Assembly: GCF_026236535.1 (NCBI RefSeq)
Contig: NZ_JAHTMW010000004.1
Location: forward strand, 248,001-312,000
Direction: 5' to 3'
DNA: 64,000 bases
Source of the DNA: Streptomyces sp. SKN60
GTDB lineage: Bacteria; Actinomycetota; Actinomycetes; Streptomycetales; Streptomycetaceae
Made by a program: the position numbers and the translations under genes. Shown piece by piece: positions 26,430 to 37,953 of the stretch (position 1 is its first letter; each line of letters begins with the position of its first letter). The notes under the pieces are model-generated. The model was given only the letters and a program-made list of their open reading frames with translations. It did no database searches and was not told where the DNA came from.

Positions 26430-27998
26430 ATGTACAACCTCGCCGTGATGCTGGAGGACAGCGCTCGCGCCGTCCCCGACCGTACCGCCGTCGTCCTGGG
26501 CGAGCAGCGGCTCAGTTACGCCGAACTGGACACCGAGGCCCGCCGGGTGGCCGGCCTGCTGCGGGCCCGCGGCATCCGGCCCGGCGACAAGGTCGCCCTG
26601 TCCTGCCCCAACCTGCCGTGGTTCCCGATCGTCTACTACGGCATCCTCAAGGCCGGTGCCGTGGTCGTCCCGCTCAACGTGCTGCTCAAGGGCCGCGAGA
26701 TCGCCTACCACCTGGCCGACTCCGGGGCCAAGGCCTACTTCTGCTTCGAGGGCTCCGCCGAACTGCCCCTCGGGCAGGAAGGGTTCTCCGCCTTCGAGCA
26801 GACCCCGGGCTGCGAGCACTTCTTCCTGATGACGGCGGACGCCGCGAGCTCCGAATCGCCCGTCCCCGGCGCCGAGTCGCTCGGCGCGGCGCTCGCCGAC
26901 CAGCGCGGCGACGTCGACACCGTGCCCACCGAGGCCGACGACACCGCCGTCATCCTCTACACCTCCGGCACCACCGGCCGCCCCAAGGGCGCCGAGCTCA
27001 GCCACGCCAACATGGCGTTCAACGCCCTGGCCTGCCACAAGCTCTTCGGCGAGGCCGAGCACGACGTCCATCTCGTCACGCTGCCGCTCTTCCACTCCTT
27101 CGGCCAGACCGTGCAGATGAACGCCGGGCTGTCCGCCCGCGCCACCCTGGTCCTGCTGCCCCGCTTCCAGGCCGCCGACGCCCTGGCCCTCATGCGGCGC
27201 CACTCCGTCACGTTCTTCGCCGGCGTGCCCACCATGTACTGGGCCCTGCTCGGCGAGGACTCCTCCGCCGCGACCGCCGACGCGGAGCGGATCGCCGCGC
27301 ACCTGCGCACGGCCGTCTCCGGCGGCGCCGCCCTGCCGGTGGAGATCCACCGGCGCTTCGGCGAGCGGTTCGGCGTGACCATCCGGGAGGGGTACGGCCT
27401 GTCGGAGACCAGCCCGGTCGCCACCTTCTCGCCCCGTGGCGAGGCCGTCCGCCCCGGCTCCATCGGGCGGCCGATCTGGGGAGTCGACGTGGCCCTGATC
27501 GCCGAGGACTGGTCCCCCGTCGAGGGCCCCGACGCCGTCGGCGAGATCGCCGTCCGCGGCCACAACGTCATGAAGGGGTACCACGGCCGCCCCGACGCGA
27601 CCGCCGAGGTGATCCGCGACGGCTGGTTCCGCACCGGCGACCTGGCCCGCCGGGACGCCGACGGCTGGTACTACATCGTCGACCGCGCCAAGGACCTGAT
27701 CATCCGCGGCGGGTTCAACGTCTACCCGCGGGAGATCGAGGAGGTCCTGCACACCCACCCCGCGGTGAGCACGGCCGCGGTCATCGGCGTCCCGCACGAG
27801 CGGCACGGCGAGGAGATCAAGGCCTGCGTCGTACGGGCTCCCGGTGCCGCGCTCACCGAGGACGAACTCGTCGCCTGGTGCAAGGAGACCATGGCGAGCT
27901 ACAAGTACCCGCGCCTGGTGGAGTTCCGCGACGCCCTGCCCACCAACGCCACCGGCAAGATCCTCAAGCGCGCGCTCCGGGACGCCCCCGCGTCGTAA
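26430..27998 (+). CDS. Acyl-CoA synthetase (AMP-forming, long-chain fatty-acid-CoA ligase type)
   Basis: 522 aa ANL-superfamily ligase that activates a carboxylic acid with ATP and couples it to CoA. P-loop LYTSGTTGRPKGAELSH (residues about 174-190), A5 GYGLSETSPV, A7 WFRTGDLARRD, hinge RAKDLIIRGGFNVYP, and the catalytic Lys in NATGKILKR near the C-terminus. Full family length. Located between the MFS transporter and an M24 enzyme, so it probably activates the imported acid. Acyl specificity is not evident. Confidence 0.92.
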   Translation: MYNLAVMLEDSARAVPDRTAVVLGEQRLSYAELDTEARRVAGLLRARGIRPGDKVALSCPNLPWFPIVYYGILKAGAVVVPLNVLLKGREIAYHLADSGAKAYFCFEGSAELPLGQEGFSAFEQTPGCEHFFLMTADAASSESPVPGAESLGAALADQRGDVDTVPTEADDTAVILYTSGTTGRPKGAELSHANMAFNALACHKLFGEAEHDVHLVTLPLFHSFGQTVQMNAGLSARATLVLLPRFQAADALALMRRHSVTFFAGVPTMYWALLGEDSSAATADAERIAAHLRTAVSGGAALPVEIHRRFGERFGVTIREGYGLSETSPVATFSPRGEAVRPGSIGRPIWGVDVALIAEDWSPVEGPDAVGEIAVRGHNVMKGYHGRPDATAEVIRDGWFRTGDLARRDADGWYYIVDRAKDLIIRGGFNVYPREIEEVLHTHPAVSTAAVIGVPHERHGEEIKACVVRAPGAALTEDELVAWCKETMASYKYPRLVEFRDALPTNATGKILKRALRDAPAS

Positions 27999-28069
27999 CC
28001 CCCGCCTCGCAACCCCGCTTCCCTCAGAGACCCCACCCACCCGTCACTCCTCCGAGAGGCTCCCCTCCC

Positions 28070-28957
28070 ATGGCCAAGGAACACTTCACCCCGCAGGAAC
28101 TCGCCGACTTCAAGGCGGCCCAACGACTCGCCTACGACGCGGTGGCGGCCGTCGAGGCGCAGCTGTACGAGGGGATCACCGAGAGGCAGGCCGCGCGGGC
28201 CGTCGAGGACTGGCTCCGGGACCACGGGGTGACGCGCTTCTTCCACTACGGCTTCGCGTGGTTCGGGGAGCGCACCCGGTTCCGGGACTTCGCCAAGCCC
28301 AAGGGCGGCGCGCTCGGCAGCCTGCTCAACCCGAAGATGGCCCACTTCGGCAAGCAGTTCCAGCCGACCGACCGTCCCCTGCGGCACGGCGAGGCCGTCA
28401 TCCTCGACGTCGGTCCGGTGGTCGGCGACATCGCCTGCGACATGGGGTACTCGTGCACGCTCGGCGGCGAGGACAGCGAGGAGTTCCACGAGGCGCGCAT
28501 GGCCCTCGAGCCGCACCGCGCACTGATCCTGGACCTGGTCAGGAGCGGTGCCACGCAGGCCCGGATCTACCGGGAGGTCGACGAACTGATCGCCGACCAG
28601 GGCTTCGAGAACATCCACAGCTACTACCCCGGCTCGGTCATCGCCCACCGGGTCGGCAAGGTCCCGGGCACCCGCCTGCCCACCTTCCGGATCAACGGCT
28701 TCAGCCCGCAGGCCCTCGCCTATCTCAGCGGCCATCTCCTCTCCTCCGCGATCCGTCCGCGCCTGAACCGGACGCCGCTGTGGAACGAGGGCTCCGACCG
28801 GCCGTGCGAGCCCGGTCTGTGGGCCGTCGAGCCGCACATCGGCAAGGGCGAGATCGGGGTGAAGTGGGAGGAGTTGCTGGTGGTCACCGAGGACGACGCC
28901 TACTGGCTGGACGACGACCTGCCGCACACGCGGTACTGGGCCCGGCACAACGCCTGA
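28070..28957 (+). CDS. M24 family (pita-bread) metallopeptidase-like protein
   Basis: 295 aa. The M24 metal ligands appear in order: LDVGPVVGDIACDMGYS (two Asp), SVIAHRVGKVPG (His), AVEPHIGKGEIG (Glu) and VKWEELLVV (Glu). An upstream HYGFAWFGE His is also placed as in aminopeptidase P / creatinase. An N-terminal helix QELADFKAAQRLAYDAVAAVE is present, but the creatinase N-domain is absent. It could be a peptidase or a non-peptidase such as an amidino- or amide hydrolase; its position at the end of the ligase operon favours a specific catabolic role. Confidence 0.88.
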   Translation: MAKEHFTPQELADFKAAQRLAYDAVAAVEAQLYEGITERQAARAVEDWLRDHGVTRFFHYGFAWFGERTRFRDFAKPKGGALGSLLNPKMAHFGKQFQPTDRPLRHGEAVILDVGPVVGDIACDMGYSCTLGGEDSEEFHEARMALEPHRALILDLVRSGATQARIYREVDELIADQGFENIHSYYPGSVIAHRVGKVPGTRLPTFRINGFSPQALAYLSGHLLSSAIRPRLNRTPLWNEGSDRPCEPGLWAVEPHIGKGEIGVKWEELLVVTEDDAYWLDDDLPHTRYWARHNA

Positions 28958-29002
28958 TCGTCTCGCCTGCGCCGGTCCGCCGCCGCCCCCGGTGAGGGTC
29001 CG

Positions 29003-29056
29003 GTAACCCCCGTGCAATGAAACACGGCGGAAACTCCGGCGTAGGCAACGCGAAAC
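29003..29056 (+). promoter_or_regulatory. GlnR-like boxes upstream of amtB
   Basis: Three tandem half-site pairs with the GlnR spacing (5-n6-5): GTAAC-n6-GCAAT (29003-29018), GAAAC-n6-GAAAC (29019-29034) and GTAGG-n6-GAAAC (29041-29056). The consensus is gTnAC-n6-GaAAc. The last box ends 47 bp before the amtB start. This is strong evidence for nitrogen control by GlnR. Confidence 0.65.
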
Positions 29057-29089
29057 GCGCGGCCGTGAGGCTCTCCCCCGACCCCGTAG

Positions 29090-30784
<1,695 letters not shown>

Positions 30785-30810
30785 CGCCCTCCGGCGCGCG
30801 TGGACCCGGC

Positions 30811-30850
30811 GGGCGTCCGGCGTCACACCCGGGTGTGACGCCGGACGCCC
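30811..30850. terminator. 40-bp perfect palindrome downstream of glnB
   Basis: Two 20-bp arms (GGGCGTCCGGCGTCACACCC and its exact complement) with no loop. It sits between the glnB stop and the stop of the ligase remnant on the other strand. The block GCGTCACACCCGGGTG inside it recurs at 30851-30866 over the remnant's stop codon. It would be a two-way terminator, or a cruciform. Confidence 0.75.
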
Positions 30851-30853
30851 GCG

Positions 30854-31144
30854 TCACACCCGGGTGCGCGGCACGGTGACGGTGATCTCGCGCTTGAGGA
30901 TCTTGCCGGTCGGACCCTTGGGGAGTTCGCCGACGAGGCTGACGACGCGCGGGTACTTGTAGGCGGCGACGCGTTCCCTGACGTACGCGCGGATCTCCTC
31001 GGCCGTCGCCTCGGCGCCGGCCCGCAGCACGACGACCGCGGCGACCTCCTCGCCGTGCAACGGATGGGGCGTGCCGACGACCGCGGCCTCGGCGACCGCG
31101 GGGTGCTCGTACAGCACCTCCTCGCTCTCACGCGGGTGCACGTT
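30854..31144 (-). pseudogene. 3' remnant of an AMP-dependent acyl-CoA synthetase
   Basis: About 97 C-terminal codons of an ANL ligase: NVHPRESEEVLYEHPAVAE, the TPHPLHGEEVAAVVVL strand, and AYKYPRVV ... GPTGKILKRE with the catalytic Lys. In intact relatives NVYPREIEEV is preceded by about 400 residues; here homology stops abruptly at 31144, where the opposite strand's acetoacetyl-CoA synthetase fragment begins. No start codon or promoter is left, so the gene is broken rather than short. Confidence 0.82.
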
Positions 31145-31953
31145 CCTGGGTCCACGAGCACCTCGTCCCCGGCGCGCAAGTGCAGTCGATCTGCGGCGGC
31201 ACCGACGTCTGCTCGGTGCTCGCGGGCGCCTCCCCGCTGCTGCCCGTACGCGTGGGTCGCATCCCGGGCCCCGCGCTGGGGGTGGCCCTGGCGGCCTGGG
31301 ACGACGCGGGCCGCCCCCTGACGGGCGAGCAGGGCGAGCTGGTGGTGACCGCACCCCTGCCGTCCATGCCGCTGCGTTTCGTCGCCGACCCCGACGGCGC
31401 CCGCTACCGGGACAGCTACTTCGCCACGTACCCCGGCGTCTGGCGGCACGGCGACTGGGCCACCGTCGACGAGGACCTGTCGGTCGTCGTGTCCGGGCGC
31501 TCCGACGCCACGCTCAACCGCATGGGCCTGCGCATGGGCTCCGCGGACATCCACGCGGTGGTGGAGCGACTGGCCGGCATCACGGACAGCCTCGTCGTGG
31601 GCGTCGAGCAGGACGACGGCGGCTACTTCATGCCGCTGTTCGTGGTGGTCGACGAGGGCGGACACCAGGACGAAGACGCCGGGCCCGACGACGACGCCCT
31701 GCGCGAGCGGATCGTCGGCGCCATCCGACGGCAGCTGTCCCCTCGCCATGTGCCGGACACGATCGTCAGGGTGCCCGCGCTGCCACGCACCCTGACCGGA
31801 AAACGCCTTGAGGTGCCCGTGAAGCGCATCCTGCAGGGTGCGCGCCCCGCCGACGTCTGCGCCCCCGGCGCCGTCACCCACGCCGACCTGCTCCCTTGGT
31901 TCGCGGAGTTCGCCGCGCGAGGGCACGTCACGGCGCGGCGGGGCCGCCGCTGA
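31144..31953 (+). pseudogene. 3' remnant of an acetoacetyl-CoA synthetase
   Basis: About 269 codons. They begin SWVHEHLVPGAQVQSICGGTDV, matching the middle of acetoacetyl-CoA synthetases (family about 650 aa). They continue through PALGVALAAWDDAGRP, YPGVWRHGDWA, SGRSDATLNRMGLRMGSADIH (the characteristic A8 hinge) and RTLTGKRLEVPVKRIL with the catalytic Lys. The N-terminal ~380 residues are missing. An internal GTG (31180) could start a protein, but without the substrate domain it would be inactive as a ligase. The junction with the opposite-strand remnant is within a few bases of 31144. Confidence 0.82.
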
Positions 31954-31971
31954 CCTCGGCAGACGGCGGAG

Positions 31972-32007
31972 GGGCGGCCCCGGAGCCCGCAGGCTCCGGG
32001 GCCGCCC
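31972..32007. terminator. Bidirectional terminator
   Basis: Perfect 16-bp stem GGGCGGCCCCGGAGCC / GGCTCCGGGGCCGCCC with loop CGCA, between the end of the acetoacetyl-CoA synthetase remnant and the end of the convergent secreted-protein gene. Confidence 0.85.
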
Positions 32008-32019
32008 TTCGCCTTGGCG

Positions 32020-33108
<1,089 letters not shown>

Positions 33109-33837
33109 ATGACGAGCGTTCGGGGCGCCGAGGAGGAACTGGTCCTGCCGGGGGCCCGCACGGGCCGCGAGCCCGAGCGCTCGCTGCGGCCCGGGCCGCG
33201 CCGGCTGACGCCCGAGGAGGTGGCCTCGCGGCAGCGGGAGCGGCTGCTCGACGGCGTGGCGCGCACGGTCGCGGCCAACGGCTACACGGGCGCGCGGATC
33301 AGCGACATCTGCCGGGCTGCCGGAGTGACCCGTCCGGTCTTCTACGAGCTGTTCTCCGGCAAGGAGGACGCGGTGCTCGCGGCCTTCCGGGGCGGCACCG
33401 AGACGGTGTTGCGGGCCATGCAGCGGGCGTACGAGGAGACCGGCGGCGCGGTCGACTGGCCGGGGGCGGTGCGGGGCGGGCTCGGGGTCCTCCTCGGCCT
33501 GCTCGCGCGCAATCCGGCCTTCGCCACGATGGTGGTGGAGATCGAGTCGGTGGGCCCGGCCGGGCGCCGGGCGCGCGCCGAACTCTTGGCCAGTTTTCGA
33601 CTGTTCTTCGCGGACGCGCCGGCGGGGCCGCCGGGGGTGCCGCGGGGCGAGCTGGTGGACACGGTGGTGGGCGCGGTGCACGCGGCACTGCTGCGGGCGG
33701 TGGACGAGGGGCGGTTCGGAGAAGGGGCCGAACCGGCACCGGTCGAGGGGCTCGGGGCGCTCCTGGACGTGCTCGTGCATGTGGTCGTGGCGCCCTTCGG
33801 ATGGCCCTGCGGGACCGCGCCCTCGATTCCTGAATGA
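33109..33837 (+). CDS. TetR/AcrR family transcriptional regulator
   Basis: 242 aa. HTH in the N-terminal third: RERLLDGVARTVAANGYTG, ISDICRAAGVTRPVFYELFSGKEDAV. The C-terminal ligand domain is helical and ends VVVAPFGWPCG. ATG 33109 is placed 8 nt after GAAGGA. Transcribed toward DUF6230-DUF6114, 180 bp away; TetR genes next to this pair are common in Streptomyces, so it probably controls them, perhaps in response to a lipid or steroid-like ligand (inference). Confidence 0.88.
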   Translation: MTSVRGAEEELVLPGARTGREPERSLRPGPRRLTPEEVASRQRERLLDGVARTVAANGYTGARISDICRAAGVTRPVFYELFSGKEDAVLAAFRGGTETVLRAMQRAYEETGGAVDWPGAVRGGLGVLLGLLARNPAFATMVVEIESVGPAGRRARAELLASFRLFFADAPAGPPGVPRGELVDTVVGAVHAALLRAVDEGRFGEGAEPAPVEGLGALLDVLVHVVVAPFGWPCGTAPSIPE

Positions 33838-34017
33838 TCGTCAACAGGGATTTGTTACTGGGTAGTTGACGCGCCTTATAACGGCGCGTACGGTCCGTTT
33901 CGGTTCCCTGCGGCACCGCCGCCTCCGCACGATCCCGGGAAGACCCAGGTGGATGGGGAACCGTCCGCGCCAGGACGTCGCCGCGCTCCGTTTCCTCATC
34001 CATGTCAGGAGCAACGC

Positions 34018-34674
34018 ATGGCCCTGTCCGAAGGCACCACCGACCCCGGCGCGAAGCCCGCGCGCGCCGCCGCATCCGACAGACGGGGCGGGGTGCGCTA
34101 CCGCCGCGCCGCCCTGATGGGCGTCCCCGCCTTCCTCGCCGCGTCGACCCTGGTGGTGCTCACCGCCCAGGGCGCGCTCGCCGCCCAGTTCGCCATCTCC
34201 GGCATGCCGTTCGTGGTCTCCGCGGACTCCCTGGAGGGCACCGGATTCGGGCAGTTCGGCGCGCTCGACAACATGGCCGAGGGCAGCCCCAACGCGGGCG
34301 ACACCGGCGGCCAGGTCCTGGTCATCGTGACCGCGATCCGCGAGGCGAAGCTGACCAACCTGTGCCAGAGCGTGGAGCTCGGCGGCACCTATCTGCACAT
34401 CACCGCCGGCAACAAGGGCACCCCGGTCAAGGCCTCCGGGCTGACCACCGACTCGACCGACATCACCGGCAAGCTCGCCGACTTCGACAACATCGAGATC
34501 GGCGGGGACGCCAGCACCTTCGAGAAGCCGCCGGTCAAGGGCCCGCTCGGCTCCTTCGGCCAGCAGGCGGACACGGTCAGGCTGAATGATCTCCGGCAGA
34601 CCAACTACGCCACCACGGCGGTCCGCTTCACCCTGCCCGACCTGCACATGAACTTCAGCTCGGAGGGCTGCTGA
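34018..34674 (+). CDS. DUF6230 family exported protein
   Basis: 218 aa. A basic head (RRGGVRYRRAALMGVPAFL) leads to a hydrophobic signal/anchor, then QFAISGMPFVVSADSLEGTGFGQFGAL, the ITAIREAKLTNLCQSV region and a C-terminal MNFSSEGC. This is the DUF6230 pattern, often mis-annotated as cholesterol esterase. CAGGAG precedes the ATG. Two bases separate it from the DUF6114 gene, so they are co-translated. Function unknown; likely an envelope complex with DUF6114. Confidence 0.85.
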   Translation: MALSEGTTDPGAKPARAAASDRRGGVRYRRAALMGVPAFLAASTLVVLTAQGALAAQFAISGMPFVVSADSLEGTGFGQFGALDNMAEGSPNAGDTGGQVLVIVTAIREAKLTNLCQSVELGGTYLHITAGNKGTPVKASGLTTDSTDITGKLADFDNIEIGGDASTFEKPPVKGPLGSFGQQADTVRLNDLRQTNYATTAVRFTLPDLHMNFSSEGC

Positions 34675-34676
34675 CC

Positions 34677-35156
34677 ATGGCACCGGGCACGGACGAGGCC
34701 GTCGCCGAAGCCCCCGGGACCCCGAGCGGCGAGCCGGCCGACAGCCGCCGCCATCCCTGGCGGGCCTTCCGGCGCTGGCGGCACCGGCGGCCCTTCGGGG
34801 CCGGCCTCGCCCTGGCGCTCGGCGGCGCGGAGATCCTGCTGACCCAGCGGGCCAGCATCTCGGTGGTCCTCGCCGCCGGCGCCGACAGCCTGGCGGGCTA
34901 CGTACTGCCGATGGTGATGACGGTCTGCGGACTGCTCATCGTGTTCAACCCCCGCCAGCGGCTGTTCTATTCGGTGATCGGCGTGCTCGCCTCGCTGGCC
35001 AGCTGGGTCACGTCCAACCTGGGCGGCTTCTTCATCGGCATGCTGCTCGGCCTCGTCGGCAGCTCGCTGGCCTTCGGCTGGCTGCCGGACCGGCCCCGGC
35101 GCCGCCGGTGGCTGCGCCGGAACCGTACCCGTACGGAGGCGGTGCAGGCGGAGTAG
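34677..35156 (+). CDS. DUF6114 family membrane protein
   Basis: 159 aa with about four hydrophobic segments (GAGLALALGGAEILLT; YVLPMVMTVCGLLIVF; FYSVIGVLASLASWV; GGFFIGMLLGLVGSSLAFGW). The head is basic/Pro-rich and the tail is rich in Arg. It follows the DUF6230 gene by 2 bp, the conserved partner order. A hairpin after the stop closes the operon. Function unknown. Confidence 0.85.
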   Translation: MAPGTDEAVAEAPGTPSGEPADSRRHPWRAFRRWRHRRPFGAGLALALGGAEILLTQRASISVVLAAGADSLAGYVLPMVMTVCGLLIVFNPRQRLFYSVIGVLASLASWVTSNLGGFFIGMLLGLVGSSLAFGWLPDRPRRRRWLRRNRTRTEAVQAE

Positions 35157-35167
35157 CGCGGCGGCAG

Positions 35168-35189
35168 GTACCCACAAATAGGTGGGTAC
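35168..35189. terminator. Hairpin after DUF6114
   Basis: GTACCCAC-aaatag-GTGGGTAC, followed by TTG; an 8-bp stem 11 bp after the stop codon. Confidence 0.6.
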
Positions 35190-35301
35190 TTGTCGCCCCA
35201 CCGCCCCCGGGAGAGGCTGAGCACGACCGAGGGAACGGACCGAAGGAAGAGCGAAGGGACGAACGAAGGAACCACCGCACCACCAGACCCCACCAGCAAC
35301 C

Positions 35302-35655
35302 TCAGGACGGCACGACGCGCTCCGCGACCAGCCGGTCGATCCGGCGGTGGCCCCACGCGGCGACCGGGGCGAGCGCCGCCGAGAGCGCGCGACCCTCCTC
35401 GGTCAGCGAGTAGACGGTCTTCGGCGGCACCACGTCGTGCACCTCGCGGTGCACCAGCTCGTCGGACTCCATCTCGCGCAGCGCCTGGGTCAGCACCTTC
35501 TCGCTGATGTCCGGGATCTTCCGGCGCAGTTCGCCGGGCCGGTGCGGGCCGGCCTCCAGAAGCCACAGCAGCAGGGTCTTCCACTTGCCGTCGATCACCG
35601 CGACGGCCGCGGTCACTCCGCACACGTCGGTGTCCCTGGCCCGCTTGCGCGTCAT
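35302..35655 (-). CDS. HxlR family transcriptional regulator
   Basis: 117 aa winged helix. The Cys in DTDVCGV, then IDGKWKTLLLWLLEAGPHRPGELRR, the recognition helix EKVLTQALREMESDELVHREV, and the wing VPPKTVYSLTEEGR are typical HxlR. The N-terminal Cys matches redox/electrophile-sensing members. Divergent from the imine-reductase-like gene 70 bp away, which it probably represses. Confidence 0.9.
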   Translation of the reverse strand: MTRKRARDTDVCGVTAAVAVIDGKWKTLLLWLLEAGPHRPGELRRKIPDISEKVLTQALREMESDELVHREVHDVVPPKTVYSLTEEGRALSAALAPVAAWGHRRIDRLVAERVVPS

Positions 35656-35725
35656 CCGTCCCGTCCTTCGTCTTCCTCTGTCATGCCCTCTGCCCAGTCT
35701 TTCCTCGTTACAAGGGAGTTCCGCC

Positions 35726-36661
35726 ATGTCTTCTTCCCCGCTGCCCGCATCCGCGCCCGCATCCGCCTCCGCCGTCACCGTGCTCGGGCTCGGCCCGATG
35801 GGCCGCGCCCTGGCCGGTGCATTCGTCGCCGCCGGAGTGCGGACGACGGTGTGGAACCGTACGCCGGGCCGGGACCGCGAGCTGGTCGAGCGCGGCGCCG
35901 TCGGGGCGGCGAGCGCCGCCGAGGCGGTCGCCGCGAGCCCGCTGACTGTGATCTGCCTGGTCAACTACGACGCCACCGACGCGGTCCTGCGCCAGGACGC
36001 GGTCACCTCGGCGCTCAAGGGGCGCACCCTGGTCAATCTGAGCGCCGACGTCCCCGAGCGGGCCCGGGACACCGGGCGCTGGGCCGGCGAGCACGGCATC
36101 GGCTATCTCGACGGCGCCATCATGACCCCGACGCCCACCATCGGCACCCCGCACGCGGTCTTCCTGCACAGCGGCCCGGAGGAGCTGTACCGTGCGCACC
36201 GTCCGGTGCTCGACGCACTCGGCGGCACCCACAGCCACCTCGGCGAGGACGTCGGCCGGGCCGCCGCGTACGACATCGCGCTGCTCGACGTCTTCTGGAC
36301 GGCGATGGCCGGCTATGTGCACGCCCTCGCGGTGGCGGGCGCGGAGGGCATCACCCCGCGCGAACTCGCCCCGTACGCCCAGGGCATCGGCGCGATCCTG
36401 CCGCCGCTGTTCGAGGAGCTGGCCGGGGACGTGCAGGACGGCGGTTTCTCCGGCGAGGGCAATCCGCTGACCTCGGCGGTCTCCACGATGGCGCACATCG
36501 TGCACGCCGCGGAGGCGCACGGCATCGACACGGGCGTGATGCGGGCGGCCGAGGGCCTGGCCCGCCGTACGGTCGCCCTCGGGCACGGCGCGGACGGCTT
36601 CTCCCGGATCGCCGAGGTCCTCGCCCGCCGCACAGGCCCTAAGCCGTCCCGTATCGCCTAG
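35726..36661 (+). CDS. NAD(P)-binding beta-hydroxyacid dehydrogenase / imine-reductase-like protein
   Basis: 311 aa. Rossmann motif [12 protein letters not shown] and cofactor-specificity segment [11 protein letters not shown] with Arg suited to NADPH. The interdomain stretch [25 protein letters not shown] follows (quoted in part as [12 protein letters not shown]), with the C-terminal helical dimerisation domain [22 protein letters not shown]. The canonical Lys of beta-hydroxyacid dehydrogenases is not seen, and the Asp in the helix fits imine reductases. CAAGGGAG precedes the ATG. Under the divergent HxlR regulator. Its stop overlaps the stop of the convergent flavoenzyme gene by 3 bp. Confidence 0.83.
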   Translation: MSSSPLPASAPASASAVTVLGLGPMGRALAGAFVAAGVRTTVWNRTPGRDRELVERGAVGAASAAEAVAASPLTVICLVNYDATDAVLRQDAVTSALKGRTLVNLSADVPERARDTGRWAGEHGIGYLDGAIMTPTPTIGTPHAVFLHSGPEELYRAHRPVLDALGGTHSHLGEDVGRAAAYDIALLDVFWTAMAGYVHALAVAGAEGITPRELAPYAQGIGAILPPLFEELAGDVQDGGFSGEGNPLTSAVSTMAHIVHAAEAHGIDTGVMRAAEGLARRTVALGHGADGFSRIAEVLARRTGPKPSRIA

Positions 36662-37827
36662 GGGAGCCGCCGCAGGGCGCCCTCCGCGCGCAGGTCGGCG
36701 AGGGCCGGGTAGCCGTCCACCGCCATGATCAGGTCGGTCTCGGCGAGCAGCGAGCGCAGCACGTGGACGATGCCGTCGGTGCCGTCGAGGGCGAGCCCGT
36801 AGGCGTACGGGCGGCCGACGGCGACGGCGGTGGCGCCGAGGGCGAGGGCCTTGACGACGTCGGCGCCGCTGCGGACGCCCGAGTCGAAGAGCACGGGCAG
36901 TCCGTCGGCGGCGGCGACCACGTCGGGCAGCGCGTCGAGGGCGGGCAGTCCGCCGTTGGCCTGGCGGCCGCCGTGGTTGGAGCAGTAGACGCCGTCGACG
37001 CCGCCGTCCCGGGCGCGGCGCACGTCCTCGGGGTGGCAGATGCCCTTGAGGAGGAGCGGCAGCCTGGTGAGGGACCGCAGCCAGGGCAGGTCGTCCCAGG
37101 TCAGCGGGTTGCCGAAGATGCCGGTCCACTCCAGGGCGGCGGCCTGCGGGTCCTCCTCGGGCGCCTTGGCGAGCCGGGCCCGGAAGACCGGGTCGGAGGT
37201 GTAGTTGGCGAGGCAGTGGCCGCGCAGCTGGGGGAAGTTGCCGGTGGCGAGGTCGCGCGGGCGCCAGCCGGTGACCCAGGTGTCGAGGGTGACGACGATG
37301 CCGCGGTAGCCGGCCTCCTCGGCGCGCCGCACCAGGCTCTCGGCGAGGGCGCGGTCGGTCGGGGTGTAGAGCTGGAAGAGGCCCGGGGTGTCGCCGAGGG
37401 AGTCGGCGACCTCCTCCAGGGGGTCGACGCTCAGGGTGGAGGCGATCATGGGGACGCCGGTACGGGCGGCGGCGCGCGCGGTGGCGAGGTCGCCGTGGCC
37501 GTCCTGGGCGCACAGGCCGATGACGCCGACCGGGGCCATGAGCAGCGGGGTGGGCAGCCGCATCCCGAACAGGTCGACGGAGAGGTCGCGTCGGGCGGCG
37601 CCGACCATCATCCGGGGCACCAGGCCCCACTGCTGGAAGGCCTCGGTGTTGGCGCGCTGGGTGCGTTCGTCGCCCGCGCCGCCGGCGACGTAGGACCGGA
37701 TCGAGGGCGGGAGCGCGGCCTGGGCGCGCCGTTCGAGTTCGGCGAAGTCCATGGGGAGCTTCGGCAGGGTGCCGAAGAGTCCGTTCAGGTAGATCTCGTT
37801 CTGGTAGTCGCCGAACCGCTGGTTCAT
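36658..37827 (-). CDS. FMN-dependent alpha-hydroxy-acid oxidase (lactate 2-monooxygenase / LldD type)
   Basis: 389 aa TIM-barrel flavoenzyme oxidising 2-hydroxy acids such as lactate. Marks: [17 protein letters not shown] (FMN/substrate start), [55 protein letters not shown] with the FMN-contacting Lys, and the catalytic [11 protein letters not shown]is. Then [18 protein letters not shown] and [10 protein letters not shown] follow. I start at MNQRFG (37827). It lies 126 bp downstream of the Cyt-like gene on the same strand. Confidence 0.92.
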   Translation of the reverse strand: MNQRFGDYQNEIYLNGLFGTLPKLPMDFAELERRAQAALPPSIRSYVAGGAGDERTQRANTEAFQQWGLVPRMMVGAARRDLSVDLFGMRLPTPLLMAPVGVIGLCAQDGHGDLATARAAARTGVPMIASTLSVDPLEEVADSLGDTPGLFQLYTPTDRALAESLVRRAEEAGYRGIVVTLDTWVTGWRPRDLATGNFPQLRGHCLANYTSDPVFRARLAKAPEEDPQAAALEWTGIFGNPLTWDDLPWLRSLTRLPLLLKGICHPEDVRRARDGGVDGVYCSNHGGRQANGGLPALDALPDVVAAADGLPVLFDSGVRSGADVVKALALGATAVAVGRPYAYGLALDGTDGIVHVLRSLLAETDLIMAVDGYPALADLRAEGALRRLP

Positions 37828-37953
37828 CGTGCCCTTCGCCCTTCGCCTGCCGACCGGGTCCCCCTGGGGCACGGACGCTACCGTCCGGTACGGCGGTTGG
37901 CCATGGCCCGGGACGGCGGGCCGGGACCTGTGGCGTACGGCGACTCCGTGCCG

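Noticed and set aside
31180..31953. Acetoacetyl-CoA synthetase fragment as a short functional gene
   Set aside because: It lacks the N-terminal substrate and ATP-binding region and has no promoter or ribosome site at the internal GTG.
33852..33870. TTACT-GGGT-AGTTG as a TetR operator before DUF6230
   Set aside because: Only three of five arm positions pair; too weak to annotate although the location is suggestive.
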